This document shows positions 26,699-36,066 of a stretch of DNA of 64,000 nucleotides, piece after piece. Below the pieces are notes generated by a model. It had not been told where the DNA came from, searched no databases, and was given only the letters and a program-made list of their open reading frames with translations. Origin of the DNA: Phycicoccus sp. CSK15P-2 (GTDB lineage: Bacteria; Actinomycetota; Actinomycetes; Actinomycetales; Dermatophilaceae); contig NZ_JAFDVE010000002.1 in the NCBI RefSeq assembly GCF_016888005.1, positions 173,248 to 237,247 on the forward strand, given 5' to 3'. Made by a program: the position numbers and the translations under genes. Positions within the stretch are counted from its first letter, which is position 1. The number at the start of each line of letters is the position of its first letter.

Positions 26699-29561
26699 CC
26701 GTCACCGGCACCACGACGCCGTCCCGGTAGGTGACGACGGCGACTACCCCGTACTCCGCGGCCCCCGCGGCCAGGGTCTCGTCGAGAACCCCGTCCGCGG
26801 TGTCCCTGACCGCCGCCAGGAGCCAGGCACAGACGACCCCGGCGTCCGTCGTGGGGTCGAGGGCCAGCGCGACCCCGTCCGCGCGTTCCCCGTCAGCCAA
26901 GCTGCGCACCGTTGTCGAGAGCACCCGCTGCCCCGCGTATTCCTCCGGGAGCCACGCAGGGGTGGCGAGGAACGGTTCGGCATCCATGGAGGGTCGGGCT
27001 TCTGCCTCACCCAAGAGCTCCCGGACGTCGCCCAGGAACCGCTCGTGGCCGAACCGGGTGCGCACGCCGTCGAGGGTCCGCCGGACGCGGTCGTGGAAGG
27101 CGGCCGGGTCGCGGTAGCGCTCGACGAGCGCCGGGACATCGCGGGGCAGGGCGTAGTCGAGGATCGGCCCGAAGGTCGGCTCATGCTTCGGATGGGCGAT
27201 GACGACGGTGCCGCTCGCCGCCGCCTCGAGCAGGACGCGCCCGAAGGCCTCGTGGGCGCCCGGGTTGTCCATGTAGACGAACACGTCGAGCCCGGCGAGA
27301 AAGTCTCGGGTGTCCTCACCGCGGTGCGGCACGACCTCCCACTCCGCGGGGTAGGGACGCAGCCCGGCGCCCGCGGCCTTGGACAACCGGCGCAGCTGGG
27401 TTCGCGCCCCCATGATCCGTACCCGGTGGCCGGGTCCGAGGTCGTAGGCCGCGAGGACATCGGCCCAGGTCTGCGGGAACTTGATGACGTCGTCGCGCGA
27501 GTAGCGACCGACGACGAGCGGGCCGCCCCCGGCCGCAGGGTCCCGGCCGTCGCGGACGTGCCAGTGCCCGACGTCGATGAGCCCGAGGTCGTCGCGAGGG
27601 AGGAGCACGGCGCCGGGGTCCTGTGCCTCGAGCAGCTCGCGGACGGTGGGGCCCTGAGGCCACCACCGCGGCTCGGTTCCGAACAGATCGGCCGCCCGCT
27701 CGGTGACGTCTCGGACGACGTAGCGCTGGTCGGTCCCGTCCTGCTCGAGGGGTGCCTGGTTCGCGACGATGACGACGCGGCGGGGGCGGATCGCGGCCGG
27801 GTTCGAGGGTGGGTACTGGAGGATGGGCGGGTAGCGGACGAGCAGAAGGTCGACCTCGACGTCGTCGTCGAGCTGGAGCAGCGTGACGTCGCCGTCACGG
27901 ACGAGCTCGACGAGCGGCGCGCAGAGGGGCGGGTCGTCGGTGGACATGAACCGCAGCGCCTCGATGTGGAGGACCCCGACCCGCAGTCCGCCGTCGAGAC
28001 AGGCCCGGATCTCCTCGAGCATCGAGCGTTGCGGGCCCCCGAAGCGTCGCCAGTCGCCACCGAAGACGACGTCGAACCGGCGTGGGCCTGCCGCCGGGCG
28101 GGTGTTCCACCGCAGCGGCTGGGGAAAGGCGCGGGGAGCGCCGGGGTCGAGCCAGGGGTCGGCCTCGCCGCGTCGGACTGCCCGGTGCCAGGCGGCGTAC
28201 ACGCTCTTGTACTCGTGCCGCGCGCCGTGCCGCCAGCCGCGGGAGAACTCCTCCGCGGACAGCGACCCGGCGAGCGTGCGATTGAAGGTCATGACGTGTG
28301 GGAGGGTACGGATCCGCTGGCCGAAGGATGCCTCGATGCGGCGGGCGTACTCGGTGTCTGCACCTTTGCGGGTCGGGTCGAAGAAGCCGATCCGGGCGAA
28401 CGTCGGGTGGACCGGGACCATGAGCGAGGCGGCCGACGGGTAGCGGTGCGTGTACCCGGGGCGGGTCAGCCGAAGGTCCTCGCCGATCCGCACCCCCTGG
28501 GTCCGCACCGCGACCCGGGTGGGGAGCTCGAGAAGGTGCCTCACGGCGACCTCGACCATCTGGGGGTGCACCCAGTCGTCGGAGTCGACGACGGTGAAGT
28601 AGTCCCCGGTCATGAGCCGCAGCGCCGTGTTCCGTGCCCGGTACGTGCCGCCGTTCACCGCCTTGCGGATGACCGTGACCCGGGCGTCACGGGCAGCGAC
28701 GTCGTCGAACACGGAGTCGTACTCGGGGCCGGAGGCGTCGTCGACGACGAGGAGCTCGATGTTGCTCCAGGTCTGGGCGAGGACGGAGTCGACCGCGGTG
28801 AGGACGTCGCTGCGGCGTGGTCGGTAGGCGCTCATGAGGACGCTGACCCGGACCGGTGAGTCGACCGTCGGCGCGTCGGCGGTCAGCCGGTCGTACGGGC
28901 GCGTGGCGGCGCCGTCCCGGAGCCGTACCGGGGCGACGTCGCCACCCCCGACCGCGATCGCGAAGGCTCCGGCCCAGTCGTCGGGCGGGGGAGCCCCGAG
29001 CCCGGTGGTGTCCTGCCCGGTGTCCGGCTCCGGCGGGCCGCCGGGGCCGGGAGCCTGGTCGACGAACGGGTTGAGAGCGTCGGCACGCGCAGCGGTGAGG
29101 ACGTCGGCGCGGACCGAGGAGTGCCCGAGGAGGCGCATCGCTCCCTCGACGTCGCCACGGACGAGACGTTGCTGCCCGAGCGCCTCGACGGTCCGCGGCG
29201 GCAGGTCGCCGACCCGCCCGGCCCGCTCGACGGCGCCTGCGATCGCGAGCGCGACGTCGACCTCGTCGTGGGGGGCGCGCTGGACGGCGATGACCATCGC
29301 GAGCCGGCCGAGGCCGTCGACGTCCATCCCGTCCTCGAGCCGCGCCTCCGGATCGGTGGCCCACCGGACGACGTCCTCGGGGGAGTGGCTTGGCCAGGCG
29401 AGGCCCGCGAGGATCTCACGGCTGTGCACCGACCGCGTCCGCATCGCGGTGACGAGGAGGCGGTCGCGGTCGCGCTCGGCGCGGGCGGCGTGGTCGCGGG
29501 CCACCGAGATCCGGTCCGCGACGGGTACCTCCGGGCCGGTGGACGGATCGCGCGTGGTCAC
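26664..29561 (-). CDS. large two-domain glycosyltransferase (GT2 plus GT4-like)
   Basis: A 965-residue cytosolic protein with two catalytic-looking domains. Residues about 238-450 are a GT2 GT-A domain (VSVLMSAYRPRRSDVLTAVDSVLAQTW, VVDDASG, DSDDW at 326-330). Residues about 505-850 are a GT-B domain with the GT4-type EAFGRVLLEAAASG donor-site motif. The N-terminal 230 residues are helical and Arg/Ala-rich with no recognised domain, and the C-terminal about 60 residues form a small unrecognised module. GTG 29561 overlaps the stop of the upstream small membrane protein. It probably adds two different linkages of the surface glycan. Confidence 0.88.
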   Translation of the reverse strand: MTTRDPSTGPEVPVADRISVARDHAARAERDRDRLLVTAMRTRSVHSREILAGLAWPSHSPEDVVRWATDPEARLEDGMDVDGLGRLAMVIAVQRAPHDEVDVALAIAGAVERAGRVGDLPPRTVEALGQQRLVRGDVEGAMRLLGHSSVRADVLTAARADALNPFVDQAPGPGGPPEPDTGQDTTGLGAPPPDDWAGAFAIAVGGGDVAPVRLRDGAATRPYDRLTADAPTVDSPVRVSVLMSAYRPRRSDVLTAVDSVLAQTWSNIELLVVDDASGPEYDSVFDDVAARDARVTVIRKAVNGGTYRARNTALRLMTGDYFTVVDSDDWVHPQMVEVAVRHLLELPTRVAVRTQGVRIGEDLRLTRPGYTHRYPSAASLMVPVHPTFARIGFFDPTRKGADTEYARRIEASFGQRIRTLPHVMTFNRTLAGSLSAEEFSRGWRHGARHEYKSVYAAWHRAVRRGEADPWLDPGAPRAFPQPLRWNTRPAAGPRRFDVVFGGDWRRFGGPQRSMLEEIRACLDGGLRVGVLHIEALRFMSTDDPPLCAPLVELVRDGDVTLLQLDDDVEVDLLLVRYPPILQYPPSNPAAIRPRRVVIVANQAPLEQDGTDQRYVVRDVTERAADLFGTEPRWWPQGPTVRELLEAQDPGAVLLPRDDLGLIDVGHWHVRDGRDPAAGGGPLVVGRYSRDDVIKFPQTWADVLAAYDLGPGHRVRIMGARTQLRRLSKAAGAGLRPYPAEWEVVPHRGEDTRDFLAGLDVFVYMDNPGAHEAFGRVLLEAAASGTVVIAHPKHEPTFGPILDYALPRDVPALVERYRDPAAFHDRVRRTLDGVRTRFGHERFLGDVRELLGEAEARPSMDAEPFLATPAWLPEEYAGQRVLSTTVRSLADGERADGVALALDPTTDAGVVCAWLLAAVRDTADGVLDETLAAGAAEYGVVAVVTYRDGVVVPVTVTPPATAAVAR

Positions 29562-29911
29562 GGAGCGGCGTGGTCGCGGCGCGACGCAGCGGCGAGCTCC
29601 TCGACCGCATGCTGGAGACGGTCCAGACGGCCGGTGTACTGCGCTTGGAGGAGCCGGACCGTCCCGAGGACGTCGGCCTCGGTGACCTCGGTCGTCGCGG
29701 GCGGCGCGTCCGGGAGCCCGCCGCGGGCGATGACGGTCTGCAGCCGGCGCACCCGCCGGTTGGTGTCCGCGAGGAGGACGAGGACGGCAAGGCCCAGGCC
29801 CGCACCCGCCAGCGCGGCGAGCCACGGCGCCCCGACGGCCACGCCGACGACGAACACGAGGCCGAGGACGATCCCGCTCCCGGCGCCGGCCTGTACGATT
29901 CTGGACTTCAT
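29558..29911 (-). CDS. small two-helix membrane protein
   Basis: A 117-residue protein with two adjacent transmembrane helices (about 10-27 and 31-48) and a cytoplasmic helical tail rich in Arg/Gln (VRLLQAQYTGRLDRLQHAVEELAAA), probably coiled coil. ATG 29911 is preceded by AGAGGAG. The stop overlaps the start of the large two-domain transferase, so it may anchor or scaffold that soluble enzyme at the membrane (inference). No family was recognised. Confidence 0.75.
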   Translation of the reverse strand: MKSRIVQAGAGSGIVLGLVFVVGVAVGAPWLAALAGAGLGLAVLVLLADTNRRVRRLQTVIARGGLPDAPPATTEVTEADVLGTVRLLQAQYTGRLDRLQHAVEELAAASRRDHAAP

Positions 29912-29938
29912 GGAACTCCTCTGGCTGGGCGGACGTGC

Positions 29939-32038
29939 ATGACAGCGTATTCGCTCCGACGTCGCCCCTCGCGTCCGGCGCCTATGCGGACCGCGGCCGC
30001 GCGGTACTCGGGCGCAGCGGCCTCGGCGGTCGGCGCTGCCACCGCGGGCCGGTGGACGACCTCCGCTCTGCTCCCGTCCGTCCGCAGGCGGCCGGACCGC
30101 CTCGCGCAGTACGCCATCCGTGTGCAGTCGCGTCTCGTCCGGGACGCCCTCGCCCTGGCCGCGACCGCCGGGACCTGCGACGACGCCGCACTCGTCGACC
30201 TCGTGCTCTCCGGAGACGACGTCCTGGAGCGTTGGCCCGGGACACCGTCCTCCGCGTGGGCGGCCTGTGCGCTCGCCTGGGCGGGGCGGACCGACGGCTC
30301 CGGGCTCACCGCGGGGGCCGACCTCTACGCGCTCCTCGCCATGTACCGCGACCCGGCCGAGCTCGCCGTGGCGCACCATGTCCTCGCCCCGCAGGCGCAG
30401 TACCTCGGCGGCCGTCGGGAGCGGGTCAAGCCCGTCCTCGACCGCTACGCCGGCACGCCGCCACTCGTCCAGGGTTTCCTCGGGCTCGACCTCGAACGGC
30501 CGGACTGCTGGGACACGGGCGCGGGCTCTGAGCCCCACGCCGAGCAGTCGTGGTCCGACCACCTCCGGCAGCTCGTGTTCGGGCATCACCCGGACGTCGC
30601 GGTCGGTGTGTCCGGACGGGTCGGAGAGGTCGCCCCGTTCGACCGGCTCGACGCGAGTGGGCACGTCCCGGCGTCGGTGTCCGGTGACCTCGTCAGTGTC
30701 ATCGTCCCGAGCTTCCGGCCCGAGGCGGCGGGCATGCGACTCGCCGTCCGCTCGATGCTCGAGCAGACCTGGGCCGACCTCGAGGTCCTCGTCGTCGACG
30801 ACGCCTCCGGACCGGAGTGGGACGACCTCTACGCCGAGGTGGAGGCCTCCGACCCGCGGGTACGCGTCGTCCGCATGCCCGACAACGGGGGCAGCTACGT
30901 CGGCCGGAACGCCGCCATGCGGCTGGCCCGCGGGAGCGCCGTCACCTTCCAGGACAGCGACGACTGGTCCCACCCTCGCCGCCTCGAGGACCAGATGACC
31001 GCGCTCGCGAGCTCCCCGGCGGTGGGCGCGAGTCGGAGCGACGCCCTCCGGGCCCGTGAGGACCTGAGCCACCAGTGGCTCGGCTACCTGCCGGTCCGTC
31101 CGAACGCGAGCTCGCTCATGCTGCGGCGCAGCGCTGTCGACGCGCTCGGCGACTTCCTCCCGATCCGGCGGGGAGCCGACTCCGAGTACGCCGAGCGGGT
31201 GCGCGCTGCGGGGGGCGAGATCATCGACACCCAGACGGTCCTCGCGATCACCCGGCTACGGTCGGGGTCCTTGTCCCGCGGTGACTTCTCCTACCAATGG
31301 ACGACACCGCAGCGCCTCGCCTTCAAGGGTCTCTTCCGGTCCTGGCACGCGTCCTCCGGGCCAGTGGGGCTCACGGTCGACGAGACCAGCCCACTGCCCT
31401 TCCCGGTCCCGGCGGCCTTCGACGTCCGGCCACGCGAGCGGTGCTTCGACCTCGTCGTCTCCGCGGACCTCTCGCTCCCCGTGGCCGAGGTCGTCGACCC
31501 GGGTGTCGAGACTGGGACGCGGGTCCCGTCGAGCGACGCTCTCACCCTCGACCACGAGGCGATGGGTCTGCGAGCCGCCACGTTCGGCGCGGCTCTCGAG
31601 GCCGCACACGCCGGGGCGCGGGTCGCGGTCTGGCACGTCGAGGCCCCGAGCCGTCGCAAGGGACGCTCGGAGATGGACGCCTCCTGGTTCGACCTCGTGA
31701 CCAGTGGGCTCCTCTCGGCCGCCGTCAGCGGCAACGAGCCCGTCCGCGCCCGCCGTCTCGTCGTCCCCGACCCGCGCCACCTCGCCGTCGCCCCGGCCGA
31801 GGCCGTGCGGATCGAGGCCGACGTCGTCGAGCTGCTCGTCGCCGACCCGGCGCGCGTGGGGCGCGACGTCGCCGCGACCGACGTCGACCGGATGGTCGTC
31901 GACGACGCGCTGAGCACGGCGGGGCGATGCTTCGCCGGTCCGGTCCGGGTGGTCGAGGTCGCGTCAGCGGACGAGTGGCGCCAGGAGCTCCTCGAGCGGG
32001 TCCGCGAGGACGCCGATGAACGTCAGGGTGATGTGTGA
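29939..32038 (+). CDS. glycosyltransferase family 2 protein with extra terminal domains
   Basis: A 699-residue paralogue of the divergent large transferase. The GT2 core covers about 250-455 (LVSVIVPSFRPEAAGMRLAV, LEVLVVDDASGPEWDD, DSDDW at 339-343). The N-terminal 240 residues are helical. The C-terminal about 200 residues start with CFDLVVSADLSLP, a Rossmann-like strand pattern similar to the other protein's second domain but without a complete GT4 motif. The last 75 bp overlap the convergent acyltransferase gene. Strong similarity around VVDDASGPE to the 26664-29561 protein suggests an old duplication. Confidence 0.85.
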   Translation: MTAYSLRRRPSRPAPMRTAAARYSGAAASAVGAATAGRWTTSALLPSVRRRPDRLAQYAIRVQSRLVRDALALAATAGTCDDAALVDLVLSGDDVLERWPGTPSSAWAACALAWAGRTDGSGLTAGADLYALLAMYRDPAELAVAHHVLAPQAQYLGGRRERVKPVLDRYAGTPPLVQGFLGLDLERPDCWDTGAGSEPHAEQSWSDHLRQLVFGHHPDVAVGVSGRVGEVAPFDRLDASGHVPASVSGDLVSVIVPSFRPEAAGMRLAVRSMLEQTWADLEVLVVDDASGPEWDDLYAEVEASDPRVRVVRMPDNGGSYVGRNAAMRLARGSAVTFQDSDDWSHPRRLEDQMTALASSPAVGASRSDALRAREDLSHQWLGYLPVRPNASSLMLRRSAVDALGDFLPIRRGADSEYAERVRAAGGEIIDTQTVLAITRLRSGSLSRGDFSYQWTTPQRLAFKGLFRSWHASSGPVGLTVDETSPLPFPVPAAFDVRPRERCFDLVVSADLSLPVAEVVDPGVETGTRVPSSDALTLDHEAMGLRAATFGAALEAAHAGARVAVWHVEAPSRRKGRSEMDASWFDLVTSGLLSAAVSGNEPVRARRLVVPDPRHLAVAPAEAVRIEADVVELLVADPARVGRDVAATDVDRMVVDDALSTAGRCFAGPVRVVEVASADEWRQELLERVREDADERQGDV

Positions 32039-34030
32039 CCCCTGCCGGTACGTGAGGACGTTGCGGTAGACCCCGACGCAGGTCCCGCCGGGGCAGACCC
32101 ACGGGTCCATGTCCACGTAGTGCGCCCCGATCTCGTCCGCGACCTCTCGCATCACCGCGCTCGCGTCGCTCGGCTCGTACGGCCACGAACAGGCCGCGAC
32201 GTCGTTCCCGTGGTCGGCGACGCACTCGTAGACGGGGGAGATGTCGCCGGGCGGACTCGGGGTGTTCGACAGCGCGACCACGGTGACCCCGGCGTCCTGG
32301 AGCCTCTGCCACGCCGAGCGCAGCCCGGCGGCGAAGGGTGCGGACGCCGGGTCGCCGTCCGGCCCCAGCGCACGGCTGTAGACGGTCGAGGTGATGACGA
32401 CGTCCGGTCGGTCCGGGCCGGTGAGCCGTTCCAGCATCTCCTCGCCCCACGCCCGGCAGGCGTCGTAGGGCCTCTCGTCGTAGGTGACGGTGGCGTCGAC
32501 GAAGGGACAGGAGCTCTTCGTCCAGCTCGTGACCTTCCAGCCGCGGCGCGACCCGATCTCGTCGAGTGCCGGAACCCACTGGGCCACCTTGGAGTCGCCG
32601 ACGACGGCCACCGATGTCGCGCCGTCCGGGTCCCCTCCCGGGCACGGCCTCGGAATGCTCACCTCGATCTCGGTCTGGCAGCCCTTGGCGTACAGCGCGG
32701 GCACGTCGGCGGTCGCCCCCTCGGGCGTCGGAGTCAGCTCGTCGAAGAAGGGCTCGTCGGCGGGGCTCTGCGCCGCGGGTGGCTCGGTGAGTGACGAGAA
32801 GCCCGCTCCCGTCGGCGTCCCCTCGGTCGTGGCTGCCGCGCGGCCGAGACCCCACATGGCCAGCCCGGCGACGAGGCACACCGCCGAGACGGCCGCGCCC
32901 ACCCGAAGCGCCCGGCCAGGGTGCTCGCCGAGCCACGTGCTGTGACGCAGCGGGTTCTCCACGAGGCGGTAGGACAACCACGCCGGCACGACGGACAGGA
33001 GCACGGCGATCGTCCCGCTCGCGGCGTCCAGTGGTCCGAGAGTCCACTCGGCCGCTCGGAGGACGGGCCAGTGCCACAGGTACAGGGAGTACGACAGCCC
33101 GCCGACCCAGCGCAGCGGCCGGGTGCCGAGAACCACCTCGGGCCCGGCGCGATGCGCCGAGAAGCCGGCGACGACGACGGCAGCGGTCGAGAGCGTGGGG
33201 AGGAGGGCGGCGTGACCCGGCCAGGCCGTCGCGGAGGAGTAACCGACCGCGGCCACCCCCAGCCCGGCGACGCCGAGCCAGCCGAGGGCCGTGGCCGGCC
33301 CCGGGGATAGCCGGTCCCAGCGCCGGGCTCCGAGAGCGACGAAGGCGCCGATGCCCATCTCCCAGAGCCGCGTCGTCGTAACGAAGAACGCACGCGCCGG
33401 GTCCTCGGCCGTCAGCACCATCGACCACACGAAGGTCGGGACGATGATGAGGACGGCGAGGCCGGCGGCGAGCGCGAGCCGGATGCTGCCGTACGGGAGG
33501 CGGCGCCGGACGAGGAGCACGCCGAGGATGGCGAGCGGCCAGACGAGGTAGAACTGTTCCTCGACCGCGAGCGACCAGAAGTGGAGCACCGGTGACGGCT
33601 CGAGGTCTTCGGCCAGGTAGTCGACCGAGCGTCCGGCGAAGACCCAGTTGACGACGTAGCCGGCGGCGCCGGCGATGTCGAGACCGAAGACGCCCCGCTG
33701 GGTCCTCGGGGCGAGGAACCAGGTGAGGGCCGCCGTCGTGAGGAGCACCAGGCCCGCGGCGGGGAGCAGACGCTTGGCCCGACGGGCGTAGAACGTCCTT
33801 AATGACAGCCGGCTGTCGCGCTCGACCTCGCGGACAACCTGCGTGGTGATGACGAAGCCGCTGACGACGAAGAAGACGTCGACCCCGATGAACCCGCCTG
33901 AGGGCCCGAGCCCCGCGTGGTACGTGAGGACGAGCCCGACCGCGACGGCCCGCAGACCCTCGACGTCGCTGCGCCAGCGCTTCGCGGTGCGGGTGGTCGC
34001 CGGGACGGCCCGGGTGCCGGTGCTGGTCAT
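31964..34030 (-). CDS. OafA/YrhL-type O-acyltransferase with C-terminal SGNH domain
   Basis: A 688-residue integral membrane acyltransferase that probably O-acetylates the surface polysaccharide. Residues about 10-350 form the acyltransferase-3 domain with about 10 transmembrane helices (RSDVEGLRAVAVGLVLTYHAG, FIGVDVFFVVSGFVI, FYARRAKRLLPA). One more helix leads to an extracytoplasmic SGNH domain (about 440-688) with VAVVGDSKVAQW (Ser block) and a terminal QGSHIT block. In that last block the usual Asp of the Asp-x-x-His dyad reads as Gln. It overlaps the downstream-encoded GT4 start by 4 bp, so it sits inside a four-gene minus-strand operon. Confidence 0.9.
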   Translation of the reverse strand: MTSTGTRAVPATTRTAKRWRSDVEGLRAVAVGLVLTYHAGLGPSGGFIGVDVFFVVSGFVITTQVVREVERDSRLSLRTFYARRAKRLLPAAGLVLLTTAALTWFLAPRTQRGVFGLDIAGAAGYVVNWVFAGRSVDYLAEDLEPSPVLHFWSLAVEEQFYLVWPLAILGVLLVRRRLPYGSIRLALAAGLAVLIIVPTFVWSMVLTAEDPARAFFVTTTRLWEMGIGAFVALGARRWDRLSPGPATALGWLGVAGLGVAAVGYSSATAWPGHAALLPTLSTAAVVVAGFSAHRAGPEVVLGTRPLRWVGGLSYSLYLWHWPVLRAAEWTLGPLDAASGTIAVLLSVVPAWLSYRLVENPLRHSTWLGEHPGRALRVGAAVSAVCLVAGLAMWGLGRAAATTEGTPTGAGFSSLTEPPAAQSPADEPFFDELTPTPEGATADVPALYAKGCQTEIEVSIPRPCPGGDPDGATSVAVVGDSKVAQWVPALDEIGSRRGWKVTSWTKSSCPFVDATVTYDERPYDACRAWGEEMLERLTGPDRPDVVITSTVYSRALGPDGDPASAPFAAGLRSAWQRLQDAGVTVVALSNTPSPPGDISPVYECVADHGNDVAACSWPYEPSDASAVMREVADEIGAHYVDMDPWVCPGGTCVGVYRNVLTYRQGSHITLTFIGVLADPLEELLAPLVR

Positions 34031-36066
34031 GGTCGCTCTCCCAGGACCGCCTCGACGTATGCGGCGTCCGCCGCGCGTCCGTCGAAGATCCGGGCCGCCG
34101 TCGTGGCCGTCGACTCCGACTCCTCTGGCCAGCGGTCGGGGGCGGTGACCTCGCGGATCCGGGCCGCGGCCTGGGCGACGTCACGGACGACCCATTCCGC
34201 GGGGACGAGACCGGCGGCCCCCACCCGGGACGCGAGGAGCGGCCAGTCGCGGACGACGGCCACGGCTCCCGACGCCGAGCCCTCGATGAGCCCGCGGTGG
34301 CAGCCCTCGCGTCGGCTGGTGCTGAGGACCACCCCGACCCGCCTCAGCGCGTCGGGCACGTCGTCGGTCCAGCCGAGGACCTCGACCCGGCCGGCGAGCG
34401 CCGGGTCGGCCAGGCGTCGTCGGAGCTCCTCGAGATAGACGGCTTCTGAGGCCGACGCGGGGCTCCCCGGGGGCGGTCCGATGAGGAGGAGGGTCCAGGC
34501 GTCGTCCGTCTCGAGCACGTCGAGCGCCCACAGCGGGTCCTTGACCCGACGCCCCCAGCCGACCATCCCGAGCCGGGTGCGGGCGTCATCGGCCTTGGGG
34601 AGACGCAGCCCGGAGACGTCGCCGAAGCTCGGGACGACGCGGACCGGGACGTCGTGGCCGAGCACGGCCAGCTCGTCACGGACGAGGGAGCGCATGGCCT
34701 CGCTGACGACGACGACCTCGTCGACGGCGGCCCAGCGCACGAGCGGCAGCCAGGGGGACAGCGCGTCGACGGCGTGGACCCGCACGGTGAGACGGACGTC
34801 GTCGGGACAGAGATGGCTCGCCCACACCGTGCTGCGATCCAGCCAGTCACAGAAGACCGCGCGGCGTCCGGTGAGGAGCCGGCAGGTGGCCTCGAGGACG
34901 CGGCGTTCCGTGGTGCGCAGCGCACTGCGGTCGCCGACACCGGACTTCGCATCCCAGCGGCTGAGGTGGGCGAGCGCGACGAGGAACTCGGGGTCGACCA
35001 CCGTCCGGGTGAAGAGTGCGTACTGCTCATGGAGGGCGACGGTGTCGACCTCGTGACCGGCGCCCGTCAGCGCGTTGACGACCTCGGTGTGGAAGGACGC
35101 GTACGGGCTCGTGAGGACGAGAACCGGGGCGGTGTCCTCGAGCGCTCGACCAGGGCGGGCCCGGCGGCGCGCGAGACGGTCGACCGTCGAGGACGCCACG
35201 AACGGTGCGAGGACCGACCGGGGGTCCTCGATGAGCGCGGAACGCAAGGACTCGCTGTGCCTCTCGCGGTGGAAGGCGAGGCCGAGTGCGTCCGAGACCA
35301 GCCCGAGGGCCCGACCGGCGCGACCGCCACCGAGCGCCGCGTCGGCCGCCTGTAGCGTGCCGGTGACGACGTCGGCGATGTCGTCGTCCGGTACGGCGGC
35401 GGGGTCCTCGTCGGTCCGGAGGCGCAACGACAGCCGGAGGGCGTCCAGGCCCGACCCGAGCCGGGCGGTCGGGGTCCACGGGTCGTCGTCGACGGCCCGG
35501 AGCACGGCGACGGCCAGCGCAGCGTCCCTGCGGGAGGCGTGGTGGACGGCGTCGACGACGACGAACGCCGCGCCCGGGGCCTCGAGGGCGGGCCCGGTCG
35601 GCCTGGTCGGCTCCGTCTCGCTCGTCCCCGCGGCGGCGAGCCAGGCGTCGAGGTCCTCGTGAGCCGCGCGGAACGCGTCGAGGTCCCCCGAGGCGGTCCA
35701 GGGGCAGCCCCGGAGCACCTGGGGGACGGCCCGGAGCGCGGCGTCGGTGACCGGGTCGGTGGAGAGGACATGGTCGGCGCCACGCAGCGCGGTACGGAGC
35801 GCGGGTGATCGCTTGAGCGCGATGAGACGGCGGACGAGGGCGGGTCGTGGGCCCGCCGCGAGAGTGGCCCGTGCCGTGGTCGCGAGGACCCGCGCGCGCG
35901 TGGTGCCGGGGTCGTCGTCGAGGTGGACGGGCTCGAGCGAGACCCGCGCGACGGTGAGGTCGAGACGGACGGACTCCGAGCCGTCGCCGATGACAAGCAC
36001 GCGCACCGCGGGCCCGGACGTCGAGGCGAACCACGGCGGGGAGAGGGGATGGGGTGTCGTGGTCAC
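34027..36066 (-). CDS. glycosyltransferase family 4-type protein
   Basis: A 679-residue cytosolic protein. The C-terminal half (about 290-670) is a GT-B transferase: VLVLTSPYASFHTEVVNALTGAGH opens the acceptor domain, MVGWGRRVKDPLWALDVL and TSRREGCHRGLIEGSASGAVAVV are donor-site blocks like GT4 enzymes, with Glu in REGCHRGLIEGSASG. The N-terminal about 280 residues are helical with Arg/Ala-rich character and no recognised domain, as in neighbouring transferases. It is flanked by 4-bp overlaps on both sides, so it is a tightly coupled operon member. Confidence 0.85.
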   Translation of the reverse strand: MTTTPHPLSPPWFASTSGPAVRVLVIGDGSESVRLDLTVARVSLEPVHLDDDPGTTRARVLATTARATLAAGPRPALVRRLIALKRSPALRTALRGADHVLSTDPVTDAALRAVPQVLRGCPWTASGDLDAFRAAHEDLDAWLAAAGTSETEPTRPTGPALEAPGAAFVVVDAVHHASRRDAALAVAVLRAVDDDPWTPTARLGSGLDALRLSLRLRTDEDPAAVPDDDIADVVTGTLQAADAALGGGRAGRALGLVSDALGLAFHRERHSESLRSALIEDPRSVLAPFVASSTVDRLARRRARPGRALEDTAPVLVLTSPYASFHTEVVNALTGAGHEVDTVALHEQYALFTRTVVDPEFLVALAHLSRWDAKSGVGDRSALRTTERRVLEATCRLLTGRRAVFCDWLDRSTVWASHLCPDDVRLTVRVHAVDALSPWLPLVRWAAVDEVVVVSEAMRSLVRDELAVLGHDVPVRVVPSFGDVSGLRLPKADDARTRLGMVGWGRRVKDPLWALDVLETDDAWTLLLIGPPPGSPASASEAVYLEELRRRLADPALAGRVEVLGWTDDVPDALRRVGVVLSTSRREGCHRGLIEGSASGAVAVVRDWPLLASRVGAAGLVPAEWVVRDVAQAAARIREVTAPDRWPEESESTATTAARIFDGRAADAAYVEAVLGERP

